Below, piece after piece: positions 28,238 through 36,781 of a DNA stretch of 64,000 nucleotides. How positions within the stretch are numbered: the stretch's first letter is position 1; each line of letters starts with the position of its first letter. Both the position numbers and the translations under genes were made by a program. Below the pieces are notes generated by a model, which did not search any database, was not told the origin of the DNA, and saw only the letters and a program-made list of their open reading frames with translations. Source of the stretch: Neoasaia chiangmaiensis (GTDB lineage: Bacteria > Pseudomonadota > Alphaproteobacteria > Acetobacterales > Acetobacteraceae). The stretch lies in the NCBI RefSeq assembly GCF_002005465.1, contig NZ_CP014691.1:2444501-2508500 (forward strand), written 5' to 3'.

Positions 28238-29302
28238 TCAGTATGGGGCGCCGCTTTTCAGCGCTTCTGCCGCGTTGGCCTTGGTATAGAGCGCATCCGT
28301 CATCGTAATGGTTTGCGGCACTTTCTCTCCGTTGAACCAGGCTTTCAGAGCATCGAACGCCTTGGGTCCGAAGCGCGGGTTCGTTTCGATGTCGGCTTGC
28401 ACCTGACCTTTTGCGATCATCTCGACAATGGCGCGCGTACCGTCGATGGAAACGATCCGGACGTCGTGCCCAGGTTGACGACCGCTTTGTTGAATGGCGC
28501 GAATGGCACCCAGCGCCATGACGTCGGCATGTGTGTAAAGCGCGTTCACGTCTGGATGGGCCAATAATAACTGCTCCATCACACGCTGCGCATCTGTGGC
28601 AGACCAATTACCGGTTTGTGCGGCAAGCAACGTCAGTCCGGCATGTTTTTTCAGACCGGTTGCAAAGCCGTCCGTGCGCTGTGTTTCAACCGAATTGCCG
28701 TAGGCGCCCTGAATTTCGACAATCTTGGCCTTGCCGCCCGTCGCATCGGCCATGGCCTGCGCCGCGCGCTGCCCCTGCTTGACGAAGTCGGAACCCAGAA
28801 ACGAAATGAAGTGCTGGCACGGCGTGCCGGCGGTCGCGCGGTCGATCGTCACCACCGGAATATGGCGGCTGGCGGCTTGCTCCAGCGCGGGTTGCAGCCC
28901 CGTTGCGTTCAGGGGTGCGACGATGATGGCTTTCGCACCCTGGGCGATCATGCTCTGAATATCGGCGACCTGCTTGGCCTGGCTGTCATTTGCATTCGTG
29001 TAAAGCAGGCGTGAGACACCAGCCGCTTTTGCGGCTTCCTTGACGGAAGCGGTTTCGGCAGCGCGAAACGGGTTCTGTTCGTTTTCGGATTGCGAGAAAC
29101 CAACCAGCATCCCCGACAGCGATTCATGTTGCGGATGCGGGTTGACGCATGTCGCCTGTGAACCGACTCCGTTTTGCGCACCGGACGATGTTGATTGTGC
29201 GCTTGCCATCGGTATGCCGATCGTTCCGATCAGAAAGCCTGCGACGCCGTTCAGTATAATTCTGCGAAAACTGCCGCGACAGGCAAATCCAGTAACAGAC
29301 AT
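28238..29302 (-). CDS. ytfQ: Periplasmic sugar-binding protein (YtfQ-like)
   Basis: 354-aa periplasmic-binding protein of the ribose type with an N-terminal signal segment ending near ASAQS. The core begins VGFSQSENEQNPFRAAETAS, followed by ADIQSMIAQGAKAIIVAPL and TIDRATAGTPC, which resemble the galactofuranose-binding YtfQ more than ribose-binding RbsB. GGAG lies about 8 nt before the ATG. First gene of the minus-strand importer; divergent from the DeoR regulator upstream, which may control it. Galactofuranose or another hexose is the likely ligand, but this is by family resemblance only. Confidence 0.85.
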   Translation of the reverse strand: MSVTGFACRGSFRRIILNGVAGFLIGTIGIPMASAQSTSSGAQNGVGSQATCVNPHPQHESLSGMLVGFSQSENEQNPFRAAETASVKEAAKAAGVSRLLYTNANDSQAKQVADIQSMIAQGAKAIIVAPLNATGLQPALEQAASRHIPVVTIDRATAGTPCQHFISFLGSDFVKQGQRAAQAMADATGGKAKIVEIQGAYGNSVETQRTDGFATGLKKHAGLTLLAAQTGNWSATDAQRVMEQLLLAHPDVNALYTHADVMALGAIRAIQQSGRQPGHDVRIVSIDGTRAIVEMIAKGQVQADIETNPRFGPKAFDALKAWFNGEKVPQTITMTDALYTKANAAEALKSGAPY

Positions 29303-29672
29303 GGATGACGACTCCGCGTCGTGCCGGGAAGCATGAACCGAAAATCGCCAGGCGTTTTCAGAGTTTCAGTCGATATCTGGCGCGGTGGAAAACAAAAGGC
29401 GAGGGCCTGTTCCGGCTTATGACGTAACTTCCATGTAATCATACATTAATAAAACCGCAATAAGCTTTAATCTGGCGTCTCATGCCCTGAAGTCATTCTC
29501 TCGCGTTCGATCGGCTGTTTTCGGCATGTGGGGATAATGAATCTGCAAGCATCGAACCGCTATGGCGCGCATCAAGATATTGTGATTTTATGATCGGTAG
29601 ATTGCATAAAGTTAACCGATCGGCTAGTTGTTCGCTCCGAAAGTATTTTCTTTCGCGACGAAAGAATGCCCA
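29303..29672. other. Divergent promoter region between ytfQ-like and deoR-type genes
   Basis: No gene is supported. The sequence is AT-rich around 29430-29480 and should carry promoters for both the minus-strand importer and the plus-strand regulator. I found no clear palindrome to name as operator. Confidence 0.4.
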
Positions 29673-30518
29673 GTGGCCATTGGCGCTCGAAGCACTGTTT
29701 TGCAACGCCGTCTGCAAATTGCCGACAGGATACGGCAAGGAAGTTTCGTGCGTGTCGAAGACCTCGCAGAGCAGATCGGCGTCTCGACGGTAACGATACG
29801 CAGCGACCTGGCCTATCTTGAGGAGCAGGGCCTTATCATGCGCGCCAATGGCGGTGCGCGGGCTGTCAGGCAATTTCATGCCGTCCGGCGCGATCAGCAT
29901 GCGCCGCTCGCGGCATCGCAGAGGCGCGACATGATATCCGCCATCGTTCCCCTCGTCGGGTCGTCGATGACGGTGCTCCTGGGTTCCGGGATATTACCGG
30001 CCCTCCTGCCGCCTTATTTGCCAGCCTCTTCTCAGCTTCGCCTCATCATCACGTCGCTGGAGGCCTTGCCCGCCGCGCGACAATACAGCCTCGGCCCTGT
30101 TTATCTACTTGGCGGGCAGTGTCATTCCGGACGAGCGGAAATTGACGGCCCGACGGCTGTGCAGGCTCTTGCCGCCTACGACATCGATCTTTTCGTGATG
30201 GAAATCGCGGGCATCTCCACGCCGGATGCAGCCCTTCGGACACTGTTCTCACAAGCCCTTCACGCCGAAGCGATACGTGCCGCGCGCCGGACAATCGCTC
30301 TTCTCAATCCGGACGGGGCGAGTGAGGCGGAAGTGCCGGAATTACCTGTATTTCTGCACGATATCGACTACCTCATCACGCCGGAGAATCCCGGGCCGGC
30401 GATATCGCGGACGCTGCATCAAGCCGGCTTCAGCCACAACGCGGAAGCCGATCAAGCGCGCCTTTATCGTAAACATATCCTGGATCAGAAGAACCATCAT
30501 GATGCCATTTCGGCTTAG
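29673..30518 (+). CDS. DeoR-family sugar regulator
   Basis: Transcription factor of about 281 aa. The N-terminal DeoR helix-turn-helix reads RRLQIADRIRQGSFVRVEDLAEQIGVS with the recognition part TVTIRSDLAYLEEQGLIMR; the C-terminal sugar-phosphate-sensing (DeoRC) domain follows, with LGSGILPALLPP. I use the GTG at 29673 because it places the HTH at the usual distance; a TTG at 29628 is an alternative. It overlaps the following truncated binding-protein ORF and is probably the local regulator of the tagatose-kinase operon and/or the divergent importer. Confidence 0.85.
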   Translation: MAIGARSTVLQRRLQIADRIRQGSFVRVEDLAEQIGVSTVTIRSDLAYLEEQGLIMRANGGARAVRQFHAVRRDQHAPLAASQRRDMISAIVPLVGSSMTVLLGSGILPALLPPYLPASSQLRLIITSLEALPAARQYSLGPVYLLGGQCHSGRAEIDGPTAVQALAAYDIDLFVMEIAGISTPDAALRTLFSQALHAEAIRAARRTIALLNPDGASEAEVPELPVFLHDIDYLITPENPGPAISRTLHQAGFSHNAEADQARLYRKHILDQKNHHDAISA

Positions 30519-30654
30519 AAAAATCCTCGCGGCCGGTGCCGCACTGACGTTGCTGGCAGGTGCGCATCAGGCCGCGGCCGCCGGGACGATCGGCGCCTCC
30601 CTCCTGACGCAGCAACATCCGTTCTATATCGAACTCGCCAAAGCCATGCAGTGA
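30499..30654 (+). pseudogene. Truncated ribose-type binding protein (signal peptide plus first strand)
   Basis: A 51-codon ORF encodes a good signal peptide (RLRKILAAGAALTLLAGAHQ, then AAAA) and then GTIGASLLTQQHPFYIELAKAMQ, the first strand and helix of a ribose-type periplasmic binding protein, and ends abruptly at TGA. The ribosome-binding and lobe sequences are otherwise gone: the next gene starts 34 bp later with its own site. Best read as an internal deletion of a roughly 310-aa gene. It overlaps the regulator gene by 20 nt. Confidence 0.75.
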
Positions 30655-30688
30655 AAGCCGATCTGCATACGCGCAAAGGATACGCGTC

Positions 30689-31651
30689 GTGATACAGCAT
30701 ATACGAAAGAAAATCGTGACGATCGGCGAAATCGTCGTGGAAATCATGGCGGAGCAGCCAGGTTTCGGATTTATGGAGCCGTTTGCGTTGCGCGGGCCGT
30801 TTCCCTCCGGCGCGCCGGCGATCTTCATCGATCAGGTGGCGCGGCTGGGCCAGGAATGCGGATTGATCTCCTGCGTCGGGCGCGATGATTTCGGCACCAT
30901 GAACATCGAGCGTCTGAGACAGGACGGCGTGGACGTCTCCGCCATTCAGGTTTCCGCCGATCATGCGACGGGGAGCGCCTTCGTACGCTACCGGCCGGAT
31001 GGCGAGCGCGATTTCGTCTACAATATCCGCAATGCCGCCTGCGGCCAGACCCAATTGACGGATGACGCCTTCCGCCTGCTGGACGATGCGCGACATTTTC
31101 ACGTCATGGGATCATCCCTCTTTTCGTTCCGCATCATCCATGCGGCCACGACGGCACTGCGTCGCGTCAAGGAAAATGGCGGCACGATCTCGTTCGATCC
31201 GAATATCCGCAAGGAGATGCTCGATATCCCCGAAATGCGGGCTGCCATGGAGATGATGCTGCAATACTGCGACATTTTCCTTCCCAGCGGTCCCGAACTG
31301 ATGATGCTGACCGAAGCGAACACGGAAGATGACGCCGTTCGCGAAATTCTGGGTCTCGGCGTCAAGGAAATCGTCGTCAAGCGGGGAAGCCGGGGCGCCA
31401 GTTATTACAGCGCGGACCAGACACTGCACCTGCCGCCCTTCATGGCGGAGGAAATCGACCCGACCGGCGCGGGGGACTGTTTCGGCGCAACCTTCGTGAC
31501 ATGTCGTCTGCAAGGCCATATGCCCGAGCAGAGCCTGCGTTACGCCAATGCCAGCGGCGCCCTCGCGGTATCGGTGCGGGGGCCGATGGAGGGGGTTTCC
31601 ACATTCCAGCAGCTTGACGCCGTCATCGCGCAAGCCGTGGGAGTCGCCTGA
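30689..31651 (+). CDS. PfkB-family sugar kinase, tagatose-kinase-like
   Basis: 320-aa ribokinase-family enzyme. The C-terminal PfkB signature DPTGAGDCFGATFV (with catalytic Asp in GAGD) and the N-terminal GEIVVEIMAEQPG are clear. In detail (FPSGAPAIFIDQVARLG, HVMGSSLFSF, SFDPNIRKEMLDIP) it resembles the D-tagatose kinase described for Agrobacterium galactitol catabolism, rather than ribokinase or KDG kinase. GTG start with AAAGGA 8 nt upstream. It overlaps the GatZ-like gene by 1 nt (TGATG). Predicted reaction: D-tagatose + ATP -> D-tagatose 6-phosphate. Confidence 0.8.
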   Translation: MIQHIRKKIVTIGEIVVEIMAEQPGFGFMEPFALRGPFPSGAPAIFIDQVARLGQECGLISCVGRDDFGTMNIERLRQDGVDVSAIQVSADHATGSAFVRYRPDGERDFVYNIRNAACGQTQLTDDAFRLLDDARHFHVMGSSLFSFRIIHAATTALRRVKENGGTISFDPNIRKEMLDIPEMRAAMEMMLQYCDIFLPSGPELMMLTEANTEDDAVREILGLGVKEIVVKRGSRGASYYSADQTLHLPPFMAEEIDPTGAGDCFGATFVTCRLQGHMPEQSLRYANASGALAVSVRGPMEGVSTFQQLDAVIAQAVGVA

Positions 31652-32919
31652 TGAGCGATGCCATTCTGTCGTCTTTGCGTCCCTGGCTGGATCAGGGCGT
31701 TCCTCGCGGCATCACGTCGGTATGTTCGGCCCATGAGCTGGTGATCGAAGCGGCGCTTCGCCGGTCCCTGGAGACCAACAGCCCCGTTCTCATCGAAGCG
31801 ACCTGCAACCAGGTCAATCAGGATGGTGGCTACACAGGCATGACGCCGTCGGGCTTCCGCGATTTTGTCTTCGGTATCGCGGACCGTGTGGGTGTGGGCG
31901 CCTCGGCCATTATTCTGGGGGGCGATCATCTCGGACCCAATCCCTGGAAACACCTCCCCGCCGCGGAGGCGATGGCCAAGGCTTCCGACATGATCGCTGC
32001 CTATGCCGAGGCTGGCTTCGAGAAGCTTCATCTCGATGCGAGCATGGGCTGTCAGGGCGAACCCGCTCATCTGCCGGATGAGATCGTCGCCGAACGGGCG
32101 GCGCAACTCGCCCTGCGTGCGGAACAAGGCAGCCGTGGAAAGCCCGTTTATATCATCGGCACGGAAATTCCCACGCCCGGCGGTGCCACCGAAGCATTGG
32201 ACCATCTGGCTCCGACCACGCCGGAGGCCGTCATGACGACCTATCGCGTTCATGAACGGGCCTTTGAATCGATTGCGCCAGCCGCCTGGGCACGCGTGCT
32301 GGGCATCGTTGTTCAGCCTGGTGTCGAGTTCGGTCATGAAGCCATTGCCGTCTACCGGCCGGAACGCGCCCGAGGTTTGTCCCGCAGCCTCCGGGACATG
32401 CCCGAACTGGTGTTCGAAGCCCATTCGACCGATTATCAACCGGAAATTGCGCTGGCGCAGTTGGTGGCCGATGGTTTTCCGATCCTGAAAGTTGGGCCGG
32501 AACTGACCTTCGCCCTGCGCGAGGTGCTCTATGGCCTTGATGCCATTAGCAATTTCCTCGACCCGCAAGCCGCATCGCTGCGCGATGTGATGGAAGAGGT
32601 CCTGCTGGCCCAGCCGTCAAACTGGGCTACCCATTATCACGGGACGGCGGACGAGCAACGTCTGCTGCGCCATTTCAGTTACAGTGATCGTATTCGCTAT
32701 TACTGGCCTGTCCCGGCAGCCCGGGATGCCGTCGAAGCCCTTCTGGCGCGCCTGTCGGCGTCTCCGATCCCGCCGACCCTAATCAGCCAGTATCTGCCGC
32801 GTTTCTACGATCGCGTCCTATCCGGCGTGTTGCCGGCCGAACCGCGTATCCTGCTGTTGCAGGCCATACGCGATGTCCTTGATCGCTACGGTCGCGCCGC
32901 AGGCGATCGTCATTCCTGA
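31651..32919 (+). CDS. gatZ: GatZ/KbaZ-family protein, probable tagatose-6-phosphate 4-epimerase
   Basis: 422-aa member of the GatZ/KbaZ family, recognised by GITSVCSAHELVIEAAL, EATCNQVNQDGGYTGM, ILGGDHLGPNPW and HLDASMGCQG. In E. coli these proteins are non-catalytic partners of the class II tagatose-bisphosphate aldolase GatY/KbaY. No GatY/KbaY gene is present here, and the upstream kinase makes tagatose 6-phosphate rather than the bisphosphate. The better match is the Agrobacterium-type role, 4-epimerisation of D-tagatose 6-phosphate to D-fructose 6-phosphate. That choice is inference from context. Confidence 0.82.
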   Translation: MSDAILSSLRPWLDQGVPRGITSVCSAHELVIEAALRRSLETNSPVLIEATCNQVNQDGGYTGMTPSGFRDFVFGIADRVGVGASAIILGGDHLGPNPWKHLPAAEAMAKASDMIAAYAEAGFEKLHLDASMGCQGEPAHLPDEIVAERAAQLALRAEQGSRGKPVYIIGTEIPTPGGATEALDHLAPTTPEAVMTTYRVHERAFESIAPAAWARVLGIVVQPGVEFGHEAIAVYRPERARGLSRSLRDMPELVFEAHSTDYQPEIALAQLVADGFPILKVGPELTFALREVLYGLDAISNFLDPQAASLRDVMEEVLLAQPSNWATHYHGTADEQRLLRHFSYSDRIRYYWPVPAARDAVEALLARLSASPIPPTLISQYLPRFYDRVLSGVLPAEPRILLLQAIRDVLDRYGRAAGDRHS

Positions 32920-32930
32920 AAGCAACGAAC

Positions 32931-33713
32931 ATGGCCAATCCCACCCCACTGGCCGGGAAAGTCGCCCTTATTACCGGTGCCGCGCGCGGCATCGGAAAAG
33001 CCATCGCCGAGCGATACGCCAAGGAAGGCGCGCATGTCGTGATCGGCGATCTGAACGAAGCAGGCGCGATCGCGACCGCGGAGGCACTTGGCGCGGAACA
33101 TACCGGCATCGCGCTGGATGTCACGCGTCAGGAATCGATCGATCAGGCCATGGCGACGATCGTCAGGCGATATGGCCGGATCGATATTCTGGTCAACAAC
33201 GCCGGTATCTTCGATCTCGCGCCGACAGTCGAGATCACGCACGAACGCTACCGGCGCGTGTTCGCGGTCAATGTCGAAGGCCTTCTTTTCACCTTGCAGG
33301 CCGCTGCCAAACAGATGATTGCGCAGGGCAAGGGCGGCAAGATCATCAACTTCGCGTCCCAGGCCGGTCGGCGTGGGGAAGCGTTGGTGGCGCTCTACTG
33401 CGCCTCGAAAGCGGCAGTGATTTCAATCACGCAAAGCACCGGTCTCGACCTCATCAAATACGGCATCAACGTCAACGCGATCGCACCGGGCGTTGTCGAT
33501 AACGAACACTGGGATGATGTGGACCGCCGTTTCGCGGAATACGAACATCTGCAACCCGGCGAGAAAAAGCGGACCGTCGGCGCCTCGGTGCCGTTCGGCC
33601 GAATGGCGCGTCCTGAAGAGATCGGCGGCCTGGCCGTGTTCCTCGCATCAAGCGATGCGGACTACATCGTGTCCCAAACCTACAACATCGATGGCGGTAA
33701 CTGGATGAGCTGA
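32931..33713 (+). CDS. smoS: SDR-family polyol dehydrogenase (SmoS-like sorbitol/galactitol dehydrogenase)
   Basis: 260-aa short-chain dehydrogenase: NAD-binding TGAARGIGKAIAERYA near the N-terminus, NNAGIFDL near 90, catalytic Ser (SQAGRRGEA) and YxxxK (YCASKAAV) around 140-160, C-terminal YNIDGGNWMS. The whole protein closely resembles Rhodobacter SmoS, an NAD-dependent sorbitol dehydrogenase that also oxidises galactitol to tagatose. With the tagatose kinase and GatZ-like protein just upstream it completes a plausible galactitol route. The ATG is preceded by AAAGCAACG, also seen before other genes in this region. Confidence 0.87.
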   Translation: MANPTPLAGKVALITGAARGIGKAIAERYAKEGAHVVIGDLNEAGAIATAEALGAEHTGIALDVTRQESIDQAMATIVRRYGRIDILVNNAGIFDLAPTVEITHERYRRVFAVNVEGLLFTLQAAAKQMIAQGKGGKIINFASQAGRRGEALVALYCASKAAVISITQSTGLDLIKYGINVNAIAPGVVDNEHWDDVDRRFAEYEHLQPGEKKRTVGASVPFGRMARPEEIGGLAVFLASSDADYIVSQTYNIDGGNWMS

Positions 33714-33753
33714 GCCCTGCCTACATGTTTTTCCTTTCATGAAAGCAACGACA

Positions 33754-35067
33754 ATGAGAAAATCATTTTTGCTCGCGACTATTGCCACAAGCCTTTTCGG
33801 TGCGGGTATCGCGCATGCCGATACGACCGTGACGATCGCCACGGTCAACAACGTGCAGATGATTGAGATGCGCAAGCTCTCGCATGTCTTCGAGGCCGCG
33901 CATCCTGACATTCATTTGCAATGGGTCACGCTGGAAGAAAACGTGCTGCGCCAGCGCGTGACGACCGATATCGCCACCCGTGCCGGGCAGTTCGATATCC
34001 TTACGATCGGCAATTACGAGGTGCCTCTCTGGGCCAAGCAGGGCTGGCTTTACAAATTCGATAAATTCTCGCCGTCTTACGATATTGATGACATCATCGG
34101 CACGGTGCGTGAGAGTATCAGCTATCAAGGCAGCATTTACGCCCTGCCATTCTATGCTGAAAGTGCCATGACGCTGTATCGCAAGGACCTGTTGCAAAAA
34201 GCCGGTCTTACGATGTCTGCCGCGCCGACCTACGATCAGATCCGCGAAATCGCGTCCAAGACGACCGATAAAAATGCGGGCGTTTACGGCATCTGTTTGC
34301 GCGGCAAACCCGGCTGGGGCGAAAACATGGCCTATGTCTCGACGCTGGTGACGGCGTTCGGTGGCCAGTGGTTCGACAAGAACTGGAAAGCCACGATCGA
34401 CACGCCTGCCTGGCGGAATGCGATCACATATTACACGGATCTGATGAAGCAATACGGACCACCCGGCGCAACGGCGAATGGCTTTAACGAAAACCTGTCG
34501 CTTTTCACGACCGGTCATTGCGCCGTGTGGATCGACGCGACCAGTGCCGCCGGAACGGTTTTCGACAAGAAACAAAGCACGGTAGCGGATCAGGTCGGCT
34601 TCGCGGCTCTTCCCACCGGCAGTTTCAAGGGCGGACCCACCTGGTTGTGGTCCTGGAATCTGGCGATCCCGGCATCATCCAGTCATGCGGAGGCTGCGCG
34701 AAAATTTATCGAGTGGGCGACGTCGAAGGACTATATCCAGCTCGTCGCGAAAACCGATGGCTGGGTGAATATTCCGCCGGGAACACGTACGTCTTCCTAT
34801 AAAGCCCCGGAATACAAGCAGGTCGCACCTTTTGCAGACTTCGTATTGCAGGCCATCGAGAACTCCAATCCGTCTGGGGCCACTGCGCAGCCGCGTCCCT
34901 ATATCGGCGCGCAGTTCGTCGATATAGCGCCATTCCAGGGGATCGGCACGCAGGTTGGACAGACAATTGCCGCAATCCTTTCCGGTTCGGTGACAGTCGA
35001 TGCCGGTCTGGCGGCTGCCAATGCTGCTGCGAATCGTGCCATCCGGCAGGCGGGATATCAAAAATAG
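33754..35067 (+). CDS. smoE: Periplasmic polyol-binding protein (SmoE/MtlE-like), orphan
   Basis: 437-aa extracellular solute-binding protein family 1 protein, with signal peptide MRKSFLLATIATSLFGAGIA. Core motifs such as FDILTIGNYEVPLWAKQGWL, YALPFYAESAMTLYRKDLL and TWLWSWNLAIP match sorbitol/mannitol-binding SmoE/MtlE. I use the second ATG (33754) because it has the same GAAAGCAACG leader as the gene upstream; 33739 is the alternative. In known loci SmoE is followed by two MalF/MalG-type permeases and an ATPase. None is present here: the next ABC genes belong to the unrelated ribose-type class. Confidence 0.88.
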   Translation: MRKSFLLATIATSLFGAGIAHADTTVTIATVNNVQMIEMRKLSHVFEAAHPDIHLQWVTLEENVLRQRVTTDIATRAGQFDILTIGNYEVPLWAKQGWLYKFDKFSPSYDIDDIIGTVRESISYQGSIYALPFYAESAMTLYRKDLLQKAGLTMSAAPTYDQIREIASKTTDKNAGVYGICLRGKPGWGENMAYVSTLVTAFGGQWFDKNWKATIDTPAWRNAITYYTDLMKQYGPPGATANGFNENLSLFTTGHCAVWIDATSAAGTVFDKKQSTVADQVGFAALPTGSFKGGPTWLWSWNLAIPASSSHAEAARKFIEWATSKDYIQLVAKTDGWVNIPPGTRTSSYKAPEYKQVAPFADFVLQAIENSNPSGATAQPRPYIGAQFVDIAPFQGIGTQVGQTIAAILSGSVTVDAGLAAANAAANRAIRQAGYQK

Positions 35068-35084
35068 TGTGCAATCCGGCAACT

Positions 35085-35114
35085 GACATGCGGCGGAAAA
35101 TTTCGACGCATGTC
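35085..35114. terminator. Imperfect hairpin after the smoE-like gene
   Basis: An 8-bp perfect stem (35085-35092 with 35107-35114), extended by further inner pairs, starts 17 nt past the stop codon. There is no T tract, so it may be a processing or stabilising hairpin, or a weak terminator. Confidence 0.45.
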
Positions 35115-35412
35115 TGAAAGGAGAAAAGGCAGTTCAGTTTTGGGGGGCGGAGTTGTGCAATTCGATGAAGAGTCTACCCGCCCTCCGGCAATTCCGTCCT
35201 GTGTTTATGTTCCGCTGGAAAAGGGCGACCTCAATAATCCAGATCACGGTTCATTCCAGCTTTCGATACGGGCGATATGCTGGGAGGAAGACGATACTGG
35301 GGAGCGTTCTGAAGTCCGTGTGACGGTGCTCATGGTGCGTTGCCGAATGGGCCAGATGCGGGATGCTCGCCTGAGGGGTGGTGATGTCCATTATCCCTGG
35401 GCAGACGCGTAA
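35110..35412 (+). CDS. Doubtful small ORF, hypothetical
   Basis: An open frame of 100 codons whose ATG lies inside the preceding hairpin and lacks an upstream ribosome site. The translation (for example PSCVYVPLEKGDLNNPDHGS) has no family I recognise. It may be chance or a decayed gene. Confidence 0.2.
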   Translation: MSERRKGSSVLGGGVVQFDEESTRPPAIPSCVYVPLEKGDLNNPDHGSFQLSIRAICWEEDDTGERSEVRVTVLMVRCRMGQMRDARLRGGDVHYPWADA

Positions 35413-35774
35413 CGATTGAAAGCATTGGCCCAGGCCATTTTTCCATTGCGGGTCGTGCTTTCAACTGTGATTTCATGGCCGTTTTTCCGCATCCCGGCCA
35501 TCAAGGGAAACGGGCGCAGGCTTGCGCTGTGGTCTGTCCGTCAACGGATGGTCGCTTTCTGCCCCGCCGCAACATCGTGACATTTTTCACTCAAATCATG
35601 ATTACTCTACCCATAGAGCATCATAAAAAAGATCAAAAGATATCATATAGAGGTGATAATCGGTCATTCGAACTATGATGTGATTGACCGCAATCTGTAT
35701 CTATCATTAACATACGTTCATATCGGGCGGCTGATGGCAGATGTCCGAAGCGACTATTGTCGGAGAGATCGATC
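35413..35774. other. Intergenic region upstream of the RhaS/LsrB-like operon
   Basis: No gene seen. The last 200 bases are AT-rich and probably contain the promoter of the following importer; GGAGAG lies just before its GTG start. No clear operator identified. Confidence 0.4.
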
Positions 35775-36773
35775 GTGAAAAAAACTGTTTCGGCCAGAAA
35801 GTGCGTTCTTGCTGCGCAAGTGGCGGCTCTTGCGCTTCTCGCCATGACGCCGTTCCAGGCGAAAGCGGATGATGCGCGGATCGCTTTCGTGCCGAAGCTG
35901 GTGGGTATTCCGTATTTCAGCGCCATGCAAAAAGGTTTCGAGAAAGGTGGCGCGGCTTTTGGCGCGAAAATCATCTATCAGGGCCCCACGACGAGTTCCG
36001 TGGCGGCTCAGGCGCAGATTATCCAGGGCCTTATCAATCGCAAGCTGGATGCCGTGGCGGTAGCTGCCAATAGCCCGACCGCCCTGCAGGCGCAGGCCGT
36101 GCATGCGAAGGAACATGGCGTCGTCTTCGCCTCGACGGACAGCCAGGTCGATGGGGACGCGGTGTCCTTACGCGTGATGCAGGCGACGGATGCCGATATC
36201 GCGCATACTCTGGTCGATCAACTGACGATGCAGATCGGAACGGAAGGGCAGATTGCTTTCGTGTCCGGCGGACCGACGGCTACCAATCTGAATATCTGGA
36301 TTTTGCTGATGAAATCCTACCTTGCATCGAAATATCCGAAAATCGAGCTGGTCAGCGTGCAATATGCCGGCGAGGATATCAGCAAGGCGACGGAAATCAC
36401 CTCGCAGATCCTTTCCGCCTACCCGAAAATCAAGGGCTTCATCGGTGTCAACACAACGGCGACGCCGGGCATCGCGCAGGCCGTTCTTCAGGGCGGGTTG
36501 AGCGGCAAGATCGCCATTTCCGGCATCGACGATCCGAACACGATCCGTTCCTATGTGCTCAACGGGACCGTCAAGAGCGCCACGCTGTGGAATCCGATCG
36601 ATCTCGGTTATCTGACGGTCTGGGGCATCAAGCAGATTCTGGATCACAAGGAGATCAAGGCGCAGAACGACGTGCCGGGCCTCGGATCCGTTTCATACGA
36701 TGCGAAAACCAGAACGCTTCTGCTCGGGAAACCGATGGTTTTCACGAAAGAGAATATTTCCCTCGATTTCTGA
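35775..36773 (+). CDS. Ribose-type sugar-binding protein (RhaS/LsrB-like)
   Basis: 332-aa periplasmic binding protein starting at GTG 35775, with GGAGAG 7 nt upstream (a TTG at 35757 would precede that site). Signal peptide, then ARIAFVPKLVGIPYFSAMQ, YQGPTTSSVAAQAQI, GPTATNLNIW and LWNPIDLGY. These motifs are shared by rhamnose-binding RhaS and autoinducer-2-binding LsrB; LWNPIDLGY favours RhaS-like. It heads an operon with a double ATPase and two permeases. No lsrK, lsrF or lsrG is nearby, so a sugar ligand is more likely than AI-2. Confidence 0.85.
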   Translation: MKKTVSARKCVLAAQVAALALLAMTPFQAKADDARIAFVPKLVGIPYFSAMQKGFEKGGAAFGAKIIYQGPTTSSVAAQAQIIQGLINRKLDAVAVAANSPTALQAQAVHAKEHGVVFASTDSQVDGDAVSLRVMQATDADIAHTLVDQLTMQIGTEGQIAFVSGGPTATNLNIWILLMKSYLASKYPKIELVSVQYAGEDISKATEITSQILSAYPKIKGFIGVNTTATPGIAQAVLQGGLSGKIAISGIDDPNTIRSYVLNGTVKSATLWNPIDLGYLTVWGIKQILDHKEIKAQNDVPGLGSVSYDAKTRTLLLGKPMVFTKENISLDF

Positions 36774-36781
36774 GGTGCGCG

